Below are positions 1-8,265 of a DNA stretch of 64,000 nucleotides, piece by piece. The stretch lies in assembly GCA_963789565.1 (NCBI GenBank), contig CAWBKX010000002.1, positions 3,242,431 through 3,306,430 on the forward strand, in the 5' to 3' direction. A program made the position numbers and the translations under genes. This DNA comes from CALAGB01 sp963789565 (GTDB taxonomy: Bacteria; Chloroflexota; Chloroflexia; Thermomicrobiales; Thermomicrobiaceae). Every line of letters starts with the position of its first letter. The stretch's first letter is position 1. The notes under the pieces were generated by a model. The model made no database searches. It had not been told where the DNA came from and saw nothing but the letters and a program-made list of their open reading frames with translations.

Positions 1-1042
1 TTGCGCCAATACGCACGGAGAAATGCAGGTGCGGACCAGTGGAGTAACCGACAGATCCAACATCCGCGATGACCTGTCCAGCGCTCACGTGGTCACCAGC
101 TTTGACGAACGACTTCTCCCAGTGCATGTAGACGGTTTCGTATCCAGCATTTGACCCATCGTGGTCGATGACGAGCATCGAATTGCCGCTGGCCGTTGAC
201 GGGTCAATTCCGGCAAATGCGACCGTCCCGCTGGCAGCTGCCACGATCGGCGTTCCGGCGGTCGCGGCCAAGTCGACACCATCGTGGAAGCTCGGTTGGT
301 CGCTGGGGCAGAAGGACGGACTCGGGTATCCGGCATTGAGTGGTACGCAACCATACGGCTGCGATATGACGTATCCGCCCGCGATTGGAAAGACGCGAGA
401 GCCGGGGGTCACGGACTGCGAAAGGCTTAAGCTCCCGAGGCTGGCGAGTGATGGCGTCACGGTGGTGGAAAGCTCGGCCTCAGTCTTGACGCCCTGGAAT
501 CCCCCATCATTCGGGATCCACGTCCATGAGAAGAACGTGCGGGTGGTCGGGCTAAAATTCAGATACCAGGAGCCATTCGTCCAGCGCTTGGCCGACGAAT
601 TTCCGGAATCGATGATCTTGCGCGGACCATTGTCTAGATGGGCGTACGCGGCCGTGAGCGCTGGGTTGCTTGCGCCGCCCATCACTGAAGGTGGTCCTTC
701 TTCGGACTGTGAGATCTTGGTGCAGTCTGCACAGGTATCTGCAGCAGTAAGCGTGCGCACCAATGTCGCGACGTAGGTCGCTGCCGGCAGTGGTTTGCCC
801 AGGCTGTAGTCGTAGTTCAATCCGGTGAACCGCTGCGTACCGTCGTATGAGACGGTGACCCAGTGCCAGCCCTTTTCCTGACTCCAGGATGAGTTGTCGC
901 GAAACTGTTCCGGAACAACGGAACTCGCGTCAGCGTTCGGCACACTCGTTGCCGCAGAGACTCCCGCGGTCTGCGCCTGAGAGGCCAGGAGTGATGTCAC
1001 CAGACAGACTACGATCGCGGCTTTGCGCATTACGTCGTTCAT
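1..1042 (-). CDS. Secreted M23 (LytM-type) metallopeptidase, C-terminus cut by window edge
   Basis: The minus-strand reading frame starts at ATG 1042 (a second in-frame ATG lies at 1030) and runs off the left edge after about 347 residues. Residues 1-30 form a signal peptide: a basic n-region, a hydrophobic stretch with VVCLVTSLLAS, then SQAQTAG. The C-terminal part is a peptidase M23 domain, with zinc ligands in HDGVD (H253, D257) and HLH (H338, H340) seen directly in the translation. Such enzymes are zinc endopeptidases that cut peptide cross-links of cell-wall peptidoglycan outside the membrane. The middle region (about 40-230) is not recognised. It contains paired cysteines and aromatic residues and may be a substrate-targeting segment. 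The signal peptide and both metal motifs make the family call firm; the exact substrate is unknown. Confidence 0.85.
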   Translation of the reverse strand, partial: MNDVMRKAAIVVCLVTSLLASQAQTAGVSAATSVPNADASSVVPEQFRDNSSWSQEKGWHWVTVSYDGTQRFTGLNYDYSLGKPLPAATYVATLVRTLTAADTCADCTKISQSEEGPPSVMGGASNPALTAAYAHLDNGPRKIIDSGNSSAKRWTNGSWYLNFSPTTRTFFSWTWIPNDGGFQGVKTEAELSTTVTPSLASLGSLSLSQSVTPGSRVFPIAGGYVISQPYGCVPLNAGYPSPSFCPSDQPSFHDGVDLAATAGTPIVAAASGTVAFAGIDPSTASGNSMLVIDHDGSNAGYETVYMHWEKSFVKAGDHVSAGQVIADVGSVGYSTGPHLHFSVRIGA

Positions 1043-1172
1043 GCGGCTGAAATGACGAAGGGGCGACGTCAATTGAAAGCCCTTCCATGCGAGTCCCGAG
1101 GCTCCGTTCGACAATACAACGCTCGAGACTGAGGTGAGACGGTCCGGATCGAATTGATTGTCGGTTAGAAAC

Positions 1173-1189
1173 CGCCGCCGAAAGCGGCG
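1173..1189 (-). terminator. Possible terminator downstream of accA
   Basis: A CGCCGC/GCGGCG perfect 6-bp stem with a 5-nt loop lies about 150 nt after the accA stop on the minus strand, followed by GTTTCT. It could end accDA transcription before the M23 gene. The T-run is short, so the call is weak. I see nothing else in the 299-nt gap 1043-1341. Confidence 0.3.
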
Positions 1190-1341
1190 AAATTGTGAAG
1201 AGCCAGCATCGGTGCGAGCAAGGTAGAGGTCATCACCTTCCCATCATGCGGTGGATTGAGTCGGGCTGAACTGAGGCAGAAGATGTCCATACTCGATCAA
1301 GTTCCGTGTATCTGGCGATACGATGTCCCCAACAACAGCGT

Positions 1342-2247
1342 TCAGGTTCGAGCGTTCTCCGCAGGCGCGGATCTCTCGACGTCTGTTGACTCGGCCACGG
1401 TGAGGATCGAACCCTCTGAATCGTCCATCCAGCGTCCGATCTGTCGATATTTCTTATAGCGAGTCTCGACGACTGAGTCAATTCCGAGTTCACCAACCGA
1501 GCGCTCAACCTCAGAGAGGTGACGCTCGATGGCCTCACCGACGCGCAGGATCGTCGCCGCAGCCTGCTCGTGTGCCGGAACCGGCTCTTCAATCACTTCG
1601 TCTGCGATGCCAAAATCCTTGAGATTGCGTGCCGTGATACGAAGGATTTCAGCCGCTTGCGGAGCCTGTGCAGCGTCTTTCCAGAGAATGGTTGCGCAGG
1701 CTTCCGGCGACGCCACCGCGTAAATCGCGTTTTCCAGCATCAGGATACGATCCGCCACCCCAATGGCGAGCGCTCCACCGCTGCCTCCTTCGCCAATCAC
1801 CGTGGCGATCGACGGGACGCGCATGGCGGCCATTTCGATCAGATTCTCAGCGATGGCGGTGGCCTGGCCGCGCTCTTCGGATCCGAGACCCGGATCGGCG
1901 GCGGGAGTGTCGATGAACGTCAACACTGGAAGCTTGAACTTCACGGCTATGCGCATCAGTCGCAATGCCTTGCGATAGCCTTCCGGCTTCGGCATTCCAA
2001 AGTTCCGGTCGATGTTCTCGCGGGTGTTGGTGCCTTTCTGGTGGCCCATCGCGATCACAGTCCGGCCATTGAAGCTGCCTATGCCACCCACGATCGCGTG
2101 GTCGTCACCAAACACTCGGTCGCCGTGCAGCTCGACGAACCCGTGAACGAGCCCACGAATGTAATCGAGCGAGTGCGGGCGGGTCGCGTTGCGAGCCAGC
2201 TGAACGCGGTCCCATGCGGTAAGACGATCAGCCACGGACACGCCCAT
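1342..2247 (-). CDS. accA: Acetyl-CoA carboxylase carboxyltransferase subunit alpha
   Basis: AccA forms, with AccD, the carboxyltransferase that moves CO2 from carboxybiotin to acetyl-CoA, giving malonyl-CoA for fatty-acid synthesis. The translation has the AccA core: LDYIRGLVHGFVELHGDR, then GHQKGTNTRENIDRNFGMP, then FIDTPAADPGLGSEERGQ, then the oxyanion-hole region GEGGSGGALAIGVADR. I start at ATG 2247 (MGVSVADRLTAWDRV), which resembles known AccA N-termini. The frame is open back to 2271 and either start overlaps the end of accD, so the pair is translationally coupled. The last 30 or so residues are a non-conserved tail. The biotin carboxylase and BCCP genes are not in this window. Confidence 0.95.
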   Translation of the reverse strand: MGVSVADRLTAWDRVQLARNATRPHSLDYIRGLVHGFVELHGDRVFGDDHAIVGGIGSFNGRTVIAMGHQKGTNTRENIDRNFGMPKPEGYRKALRLMRIAVKFKLPVLTFIDTPAADPGLGSEERGQATAIAENLIEMAAMRVPSIATVIGEGGSGGALAIGVADRILMLENAIYAVASPEACATILWKDAAQAPQAAEILRITARNLKDFGIADEVIEEPVPAHEQAAATILRVGEAIERHLSEVERSVGELGIDSVVETRYKKYRQIGRWMDDSEGSILTVAESTDVERSAPAENART

Positions 2248-3163
2248 TCGCAACGACGGCGCGGGAATCAACGGTTTCGGCTACCAACGGTTTTTCTGTT
2301 GCGTGGTGAATCTGGTGAAAATGGCGCAGCAAAGTGCTGACTTTGTCAGGAAGCTGCGAGCGTTCGACGACCTGATCGATCATGCCGTGATCGAGCAAGA
2401 ACTCCGCGGTCTGAAAGCCTTCCGGCAGTTTCTGCCTCGTGACTTGCTCGATGACTCGCGGTCCCGCAAAGCCGATGATGGCTCCAGGCTCCGCTACGAT
2501 CACGTCGGCCACGGTCGCGTAGCTGGCGGTGACTCCGCCGTAACAAGGATCGGTCAGGATGGAGATATGTGGAAGCTTGGCGTCACCAAGATGCGCCAGC
2601 GCGGCAGTCGTCTTGGCCATCTGCATCAGAGAGAACATGCTCTCGTGCATGCGGGCGCCGCCCGATGATGACACGGTAACGAGACCCCGTCGCTCATCGA
2701 TTGCGCGTTCTATCGCTCGTACGAGCTTCTCTCCGTAGACCGAGCCCATGCTCGCGCCGAGGAATCCGAACTCCGTCACGGCGAGAGAGACCGGTTCGCC
2801 GGCAATTGTTCCGCTGCCACACACGAGGGCGTCATTCGACCCCGTCTTGCGCGCGGCGGCGGCGGCCTTATCTCGATAGGCATCACCGTTGGCGACAAAG
2901 TCCAGCGGGTCGGCCGACCGGAGTTGCGCATCGAACTCGACGAAGCTGCCTGCGTCGACGAGAAAGTCTATTCGTTGTCTAGCTGTCAAGCGAGCGTGGT
3001 GTTCACAGCGAGGGCAGACGAAGAGTAGTCTCTCCGCGTCTTTTGAGTATTGTAGCTCGTTACACTTTGGACACTTGGTCCAAAGATCGTCGGGAATCGA
3101 TACGGTCTCCTCACCTTGCGCTGGCGGTGAGAATCTGGGCTGTCTTCGGAAGAGTTCGCGCAT
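2228..3163 (-). CDS. accD: Acetyl-CoA carboxylase carboxyltransferase subunit beta
   Basis: AccD is the zinc-ribbon half of the acetyl-CoA carboxylase carboxyltransferase and partners AccA, encoded immediately downstream. An N-terminal four-cysteine zinc finger is visible (C31-x2-C34 and C50-x2-C53, counted from this start), followed by the crotonase-like fold with GSVYGEKLVRAIERA and SSSGGARMHES. I chose ATG 3163 because GAGGTGG lies just before it and because MRELFRRQPRF aligns with the start of other AccD proteins. The frame is open to ATG 3211, but that start has no ribosome-binding site and lies within about 12 nt of a -10 element. Length about 311 aa, normal for the family. Confidence 0.95.
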   Translation of the reverse strand: MRELFRRQPRFSPPAQGEETVSIPDDLWTKCPKCNELQYSKDAERLLFVCPRCEHHARLTARQRIDFLVDAGSFVEFDAQLRSADPLDFVANGDAYRDKAAAAARKTGSNDALVCGSGTIAGEPVSLAVTEFGFLGASMGSVYGEKLVRAIERAIDERRGLVTVSSSGGARMHESMFSLMQMAKTTAALAHLGDAKLPHISILTDPCYGGVTASYATVADVIVAEPGAIIGFAGPRVIEQVTRQKLPEGFQTAEFLLDHGMIDQVVERSQLPDKVSTLLRHFHQIHHATEKPLVAETVDSRAVVANGRVRG

Positions 3164-3223
3164 ACCACCTCGACGAGACCAAGAGGCTCTCGTGCTACTG
3201 GCGAGCTTCATGCAATACTGGCG

Positions 3224-3232
3224 AGTATAGCA
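3224..3232 (-). promoter_or_regulatory. Extended -10 promoter for accDA
   Basis: On the minus strand TGC-TATACT is an extended -10 element (5 of 6 match to TATAAT). It would start a transcript about 50 nt before the accD start chosen here. TTGACC further upstream is too close (13 nt) to act as a standard -35. This lies in the divergent gap between accD and glgC. Confidence 0.45.
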
Positions 3233-3373
3233 CAGCCTGTACGGTCAACCTGGCGCGAAATGCATTGTCCGTGCATGATGGATCTGTCACGTGCAGCGGT
3301 TGGCATGTGGGGATAAAGAGTGATTTAGACGCCAAAAACGGGTGTGGTCCGGTGGGTCGGAAAGGGGAGCCGT

Positions 3374-4651
3374 TTGAACCAGGTTGCGGTGATGATTTTG
3401 GCGGGTGGTCAGGGTGAGCGGCTGAGCATCCTCTCGCGTCAGCGAGCGAAGCCCGCGGTGCCATTTGCCGGCAAATACCGGATCATCGACTTCGCTTTAA
3501 GTAATTGCGTCAACTCCGGTCTGTTCGACGTCGCCGTTCTTACGCAATACCGACCCCACTCTCTCAATGACCATATCGGCCATGGACGTCCCTGGGACCT
3601 GGACCGGGAGCGCAACGGCGGTGTGGTGATTCTGCAGCCATACCTGGGTCGTTCCCATTCCGGCTGGTATCGCGGAACCGCGGACGCCATCTACCATAAC
3701 CTCTTCTTCGTGACACGCGGGCAATTCTCAGACGTATTGATCCTTTCTGGCGACCATATCTACGCCATGAATTACGCGCCGATGATCGCGCGGCACCATG
3801 AGCTCGATGCCGACGTCACGATTGCGGTTCAGCCGGTGCCCTGGGAGGACGCCAGTCGCTTTGGACTGGTCACGGTGAATGACGATGACGTTGTCACGCA
3901 GTTCGACGAGAAGCCGGACGACCCGCACAGCAATCTTGCATCGATGGGTATTTACGTCTTCAAACGCGAGATTCTTCTCGAGGTCTTTGACGACGCGCCC
4001 GACGAGATGACCGATTTCGGGCACCAGGTCATTCCCTATCTCATTCGAAATGGTCGCGCCTGCGCGTATCGGTTCGAAGGCTACTGGCAAGACGTCGGTA
4101 CGCTGCAATCCTATTGGGAAGCCAACATGGCGCTGTTGGACGACGTTCCGAGACTGAATTTGTACGATCCTACCTGGCGCGTTCATACCCGTAGCGAGGA
4201 GCGTCCGCCAGCCAAGATCATGGAAGGATCGCATGTCTCGCGCAGCCTCCTGTCGCACGGTTGCATCATCATTGGCGGGCGCGTCGAGCATTCAGTTCTT
4301 TCGCCGGGTGTGGTCGTCCATCGGGATGCGGTCATTCGCGATTCGATCATCATGACCGATACGGTAATTGGTCCCGGAACGGTCATCGACCGCTGCATCA
4401 TCGACAAAGAGGTACGTATCGGCGCCGGGTGCTACCTTGGCTATGGTGACGACTACACCTCGAACTGGCTCGAACCCAAGCGCCTGAACACTGGCATCAC
4501 GCTTGTCGGTCGCAATGCGACCGTTCCTGATGGCGTTCAGGCTGGACGGAACGTGCTGATTGGCACCGAAGTCACCGCGGCCGAGTACACCGACCGCGTC
4601 ATTCCCAGTGGGGACACGATCGACTCACATGTTCCGGCACTCTGGTCATGA
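3374..4651 (+). CDS. glgC: Glucose-1-phosphate adenylyltransferase
   Basis: GlgC makes ADP-glucose and pyrophosphate from ATP and glucose-1-phosphate, the committed step of bacterial glycogen synthesis in the cytoplasm. The nucleotidyltransferase signature AVMILAGGQGERLSIL is followed by KPAVPFAGKYRIIDFALSN. The C-terminal third is a left-handed beta-helix with hexapeptide-type repeats (for example GVVVHRDAVIRDSIIMTDTV). I start at TTG 3374 because AAAGGGGAG lies 4 nt upstream. An in-frame GTG at 3344 would add ten residues but has no clear ribosome-binding site. Length (about 425 aa) is typical. No other glycogen gene is adjacent. Confidence 0.9.
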   Translation: MNQVAVMILAGGQGERLSILSRQRAKPAVPFAGKYRIIDFALSNCVNSGLFDVAVLTQYRPHSLNDHIGHGRPWDLDRERNGGVVILQPYLGRSHSGWYRGTADAIYHNLFFVTRGQFSDVLILSGDHIYAMNYAPMIARHHELDADVTIAVQPVPWEDASRFGLVTVNDDDVVTQFDEKPDDPHSNLASMGIYVFKREILLEVFDDAPDEMTDFGHQVIPYLIRNGRACAYRFEGYWQDVGTLQSYWEANMALLDDVPRLNLYDPTWRVHTRSEERPPAKIMEGSHVSRSLLSHGCIIIGGRVEHSVLSPGVVVHRDAVIRDSIIMTDTVIGPGTVIDRCIIDKEVRIGAGCYLGYGDDYTSNWLEPKRLNTGITLVGRNATVPDGVQAGRNVLIGTEVTAAEYTDRVIPSGDTIDSHVPALWS

Positions 4652-4843
4652 TCATTGGCCCGGGTTGTTGCCAAGGCCAGTTCTCGCGGCCCCACGGCGT
4701 CGCGCGACGCTTTTCAAACGCCGAGTCTCTGACGTTGATTCTGGACTCCGTCGCACACGTCGCAATCTGATAAGCTGTGTCGCCTTCGCGCTCTGGGGTT
4801 GGGCGACGAGGCGCATCATTGTTTGGAAGGGAGAGCGCGCTCT

Positions 4844-5962
4844 GTGAATGAGAGAAGCTCGCTCAGCACGGTCTTACAACAGCGCGCGATCGTCGATCTG
4901 GTGGATATCGTCGGTTCGCTTCCCGCTGACGAACGTGACCGGTTCGAGCGACTCTTTCGGGTGGAAGCCTCGGTAGGTCATCTGATTCCGCCCGGACATA
5001 TGAATCGTTGGATCGATCGTTATTTCGGTTCGGTGGATCGAGTCACCACTCAGAAGGTGATCAAGGTCACCAACCGCGAGACGTTGGAAGAGACACTCTT
5101 CAACGAGCTGCGATCGCGCCGTCCGCTCGAGGCGCGCATTCCGGCCGAACTGGCCAACGAGATCGCCAAGACGGCCCCCGACCCGTTTTGTGAACCGGAT
5201 CTCAACACGCCTGAAGACACGTTCGGGCGCATCCGCGGCAAACACACCGTCACGGCCAGCAACATCGCCAAATACGATGGCTATCACGGAGTCATTATCT
5301 TTGACGAGCACGACCCACTGGCCTTCACGCGAGAGATCGTGTTGGATGCGGTGTCGGTTGCCCAGCAGTGGTTTGCCCGTTCTCACTCGGAGAATTCTTC
5401 GGCAATCTATCCACTATTTATGTGGAATTGTCTTTGGAAGAGTGGCGCCTCCATCCCGCACGGGCACGCGCAAGTCAGTCTGACGCGCGGTCGGCACTAC
5501 GGCAAGGTAGAGCGCCAGCGTCGAGCAGCGCAGGCCTACCGCCAGCAGTACGGATCAAACTATTTCGACGATCTCTTCGCGGCCCATCAGAGTCTGGGCC
5601 TGGGACGCGAAATCGACGGCGTGCGCGCCATGACGACGGTCACTCCGCTCAAGGAAAAAGAGGTCATGCTGCTGGCCGACGATGTCAGCGATCTCCTCGC
5701 GTCGGCCGTCTTTCGTGTGCTGCAGTGCATCGTTGAGGACCTCAACGTCGTCTCGTTCAACCTGGTGATGGCTCAACCGCCGTTGGTAGAGACTGAAGAG
5801 GACTGGTCGGGCGTTCCAGTGATCGTGCGTATCGTTGACCGGGGCGACCCGCTCAACCGCACGTCGGACTTTGGTGCAATGGAGCTGTACGCGGCCAGCG
5901 TAGTGTCGAGCGATCCGTTCCGTGTCGCCGAAGTGCTGTGGGGCAGCCTCGATCACCGCTGA
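4844..5962 (+). CDS. GalT/HIT-superfamily nucleotidyltransferase-like protein
   Basis: The protein (372 aa) carries ASIPHGHAQVSL, a histidine-triad-like HxHxQ motif of the kind used by galactose-1-phosphate uridylyltransferase and ATP adenylyltransferase to form a nucleotidyl-histidine intermediate. An earlier segment, DGYHGVIIFDEHDPLAF, fits the matching strand and helix of the HIT fold. Overall similarity to classical GalT is low by eye, so the sugar phosphate or nucleotide substrate is open. Start GTG 4844 is preceded by GGAAGGGAG; an upstream in-frame TTG (4799) lacks one. It follows glgC by about 190 nt on the same strand, which suggests, but does not prove, a role in sugar-nucleotide metabolism. 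Confidence 0.65.
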   Translation: MNERSSLSTVLQQRAIVDLVDIVGSLPADERDRFERLFRVEASVGHLIPPGHMNRWIDRYFGSVDRVTTQKVIKVTNRETLEETLFNELRSRRPLEARIPAELANEIAKTAPDPFCEPDLNTPEDTFGRIRGKHTVTASNIAKYDGYHGVIIFDEHDPLAFTREIVLDAVSVAQQWFARSHSENSSAIYPLFMWNCLWKSGASIPHGHAQVSLTRGRHYGKVERQRRAAQAYRQQYGSNYFDDLFAAHQSLGLGREIDGVRAMTTVTPLKEKEVMLLADDVSDLLASAVFRVLQCIVEDLNVVSFNLVMAQPPLVETEEDWSGVPVIVRIVDRGDPLNRTSDFGAMELYAASVVSSDPFRVAEVLWGSLDHR

Positions 5963-6003
5963 GGTCGAGCTCTCTCCCGAAATGACATTGCCGCTTTGAC
6001 GTC

Positions 6004-6033
6004 TTGCGACGTCGAGACGCGCGCTCATATACT
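6004..6033 (+). promoter_or_regulatory. Candidate sigma-70 promoter for hyuAB
   Basis: TTGCGA (6004-6009), an 18-nt spacer and TATACT (6028-6033) lie 80 nt before the hyuA start. The -10 matches 5 of 6 and the -35 4 of 6. Confidence 0.5.
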
Positions 6034-6113
6034 GCCATCTCGTTGATCCGTTGCCTTTGCGCGGCCGGTTCATCGACCGGTAAGCAGTTCGTCGTGCATG
6101 ACTGGGAGAGTGC

Positions 6114-8213
6114 GTGGAGCAGTCGAAAAACGTTCGCGTCGGCGTCGACATTGGTGGCACATTCACCGATCTCCTCGTCCTCGATGAATCCTCCGGAGAC
6201 TATTTCGTCGGCAAGACGCTGACCACTCCGGACGACCCCTCACGGGCGGTAAGCACCGGACTAGCCGACATGCTGCAACGGCACAACGTCGATCCACGCA
6301 AAGTGCACCAGATCATTCACGGTACGACGTTGGTGACGAACGCCTTGATCGAGCGGCGCGGCGTTCCAACCGCCCTTTTGACCACCAAAGGGTTTCGTGA
6401 CGCCATCGAGATCGGTCACGAGCATCGCTACGATCTGTACGATCTCTTCCTCGAGCTCCCTCCGCCGCTGGTTCGACGACGCTGGCGACTTGAGATCGAT
6501 GAACGTGTTCTTGCCGACGGCACGGTGACTCAGGAGATCAATCCGGCTCAGGTTTCGATGCTCATCGATGAACTGCGCAGCGGGGGCATCGAGGCGGTGG
6601 CGGTCGCGCTGCTTCACAGTTATCGATTCCCGGAACACGAACGGCAGGTCGGCAGCATCCTGGAGCGCGAAGCGCCAGAAATGACCGTCTCGCTTTCATC
6701 AGACGTCGTGCCCGAGATCCGCGAATACGAGCGAACCTCGACGACTATCTGCAACGTCTACGTCCGGCCGGTTGTCGATCGCTACCTGGAGCGACTGGAC
6801 GACTCACTTCGAGATCTTGAAGTCGATTCGAGTCTGCTGATCATGCTGTCGTCAGGCGGAATTTGCACGGTCGAGACCGCGCGTCGCTACCCAATTCGGC
6901 TCGTCGAATCAGGTCCGGCCGCCGGCGCGCTGGCGGCGGCTCATCTCGGGAGCACGATGGGCGTGGAAGATCTCCTCTCGTTCGATATGGGTGGTACGAC
7001 CGCCAAGGCGTGTTTGATCGATCGAGGCAAACCCCTGACGTCGTCCCAGTTCGAGGTCAGTCGCGTCTATCGGTTCAAGAAGGGGAGCGGTTTTCCCGTC
7101 AGCGTGCCGGTCATCGAGATGATCGAGATCGGCGCCGGCGGTGGAAGCATCGCGTCGGTCGACAGTCTTGGTCTACTCAAGATTGGTCCTCGAAGCGCAG
7201 GAGCAGTTCCCGGTCCGGCTTGCTACGGCCAGGGGGGAAACGAGCCGACTGTCACTGATGCCGACCTGTTGCTCGGTTATCTCGACCCCGATTTCTTCCT
7301 GGGTGGGACGATGACGCTTGATCGTGACGCGGCCGAACGTGCGATCGCCGAAAAGGTGGCCCAGCCACTTGGCCTGACGACGTTGCAGGCGGCGTGGGGC
7401 ATCCATCAGCTCGTCAACGAGAACATGGCCAGCGCGGCGCGCGTCCATGCGGTCGAGCGCGGAAAAGATCCGCGCAGGTATCCGATCTTCGCGTTTGGTG
7501 GCGCGGGACCGGTCCATGCATTTGGCGTCGCCAGCATCTTGCATGCGCCCGGACTGATCATCCCAACAGGTGCGGGCGTTGCCTCGACCATCGGGTTTCT
7601 TGTTGCTCCACTGGCTTTCGATTTTGTGCGCTCAGCGATAAGTCGGCTCGATCGCATCAACTGGGATGAGCTGAACCGGATGTTCGGCGAGATGGAACAC
7701 GAGGGCCGGAACCTGCTTGAGCGCGCCGGAGTTGCCAGCAATGACGTGGAGGTTCGCCGCACGGCCGAGCTGCGCTATGTCGGTCAGGGACACGAAGTTT
7801 CTGTGCCAGTGCCCGATGGCAGCTTGAGCGCAGCATCTCTCCCCGCGATCCAAGAGCAGTTTGAGCAGCTCTATCAGCATCTCTATCAACGGACCGCCCC
7901 AGGTAACCCGATCGAGACCGTCAGCTGTCGGGTGGTCGTGTCCGGACCCACACCGAGCCTGCCAGCGATCAACCTGCGTGGAGACGTTTCGAGCGGCGCC
8001 GTGTCGGCGCTGAAAGGGACACGTGCGGCTTACGACCCAACGGTGGGCGAGATGCGCGAAACCCCGGTGTATGACCGTTATCGACTCGCGGCCGGAGATG
8101 CAGTTGACGGCCCCGCAATCGTGGAAGAACGGGAGTCGACGTTCGTGCTAGGCGCGAATGCGACAGCTCATGTCGACCAGCGTCTCAATCTCATCGTGGA
8201 TCTATCGAGTTGA
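6114..8213 (+). CDS. hyuA: Hydantoinase/oxoprolinase family protein, HyuA-type subunit
   Basis: HyuA-type subunits (699 aa here, usual size) are ATP-binding, ASKHA-fold proteins. With HyuB they hydrolyse cyclic amides such as hydantoins or 5-oxoproline, or carboxylate acetone in related complexes. The N-terminus VRVGVDIGGTFTDLLVLDE is the phosphate-1 motif of this fold; LVESGPAAGALAAAHLG and LSFDMGGTTAKACLID follow; IEIGAGGGSIASVD is also characteristic. GTG 6114 is preceded by GGGAGAG. hyuB follows closely, and a peptide-type ABC transporter lies beyond it, so small amides or peptides are plausible substrates (inference). Sequence alone does not separate hydantoinase, oxoprolinase and carboxylase activities here. 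Confidence 0.88.
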   Translation: MEQSKNVRVGVDIGGTFTDLLVLDESSGDYFVGKTLTTPDDPSRAVSTGLADMLQRHNVDPRKVHQIIHGTTLVTNALIERRGVPTALLTTKGFRDAIEIGHEHRYDLYDLFLELPPPLVRRRWRLEIDERVLADGTVTQEINPAQVSMLIDELRSGGIEAVAVALLHSYRFPEHERQVGSILEREAPEMTVSLSSDVVPEIREYERTSTTICNVYVRPVVDRYLERLDDSLRDLEVDSSLLIMLSSGGICTVETARRYPIRLVESGPAAGALAAAHLGSTMGVEDLLSFDMGGTTAKACLIDRGKPLTSSQFEVSRVYRFKKGSGFPVSVPVIEMIEIGAGGGSIASVDSLGLLKIGPRSAGAVPGPACYGQGGNEPTVTDADLLLGYLDPDFFLGGTMTLDRDAAERAIAEKVAQPLGLTTLQAAWGIHQLVNENMASAARVHAVERGKDPRRYPIFAFGGAGPVHAFGVASILHAPGLIIPTGAGVASTIGFLVAPLAFDFVRSAISRLDRINWDELNRMFGEMEHEGRNLLERAGVASNDVEVRRTAELRYVGQGHEVSVPVPDGSLSAASLPAIQEQFEQLYQHLYQRTAPGNPIETVSCRVVVSGPTPSLPAINLRGDVSSGAVSALKGTRAAYDPTVGEMRETPVYDRYRLAAGDAVDGPAIVEERESTFVLGANATAHVDQRLNLIVDLSS

Positions 8214-8265
8214 TCCGCGACTGATCCCGCGCGTATGCAGCCCTGAATGTCGTTGGAGGTCCCAC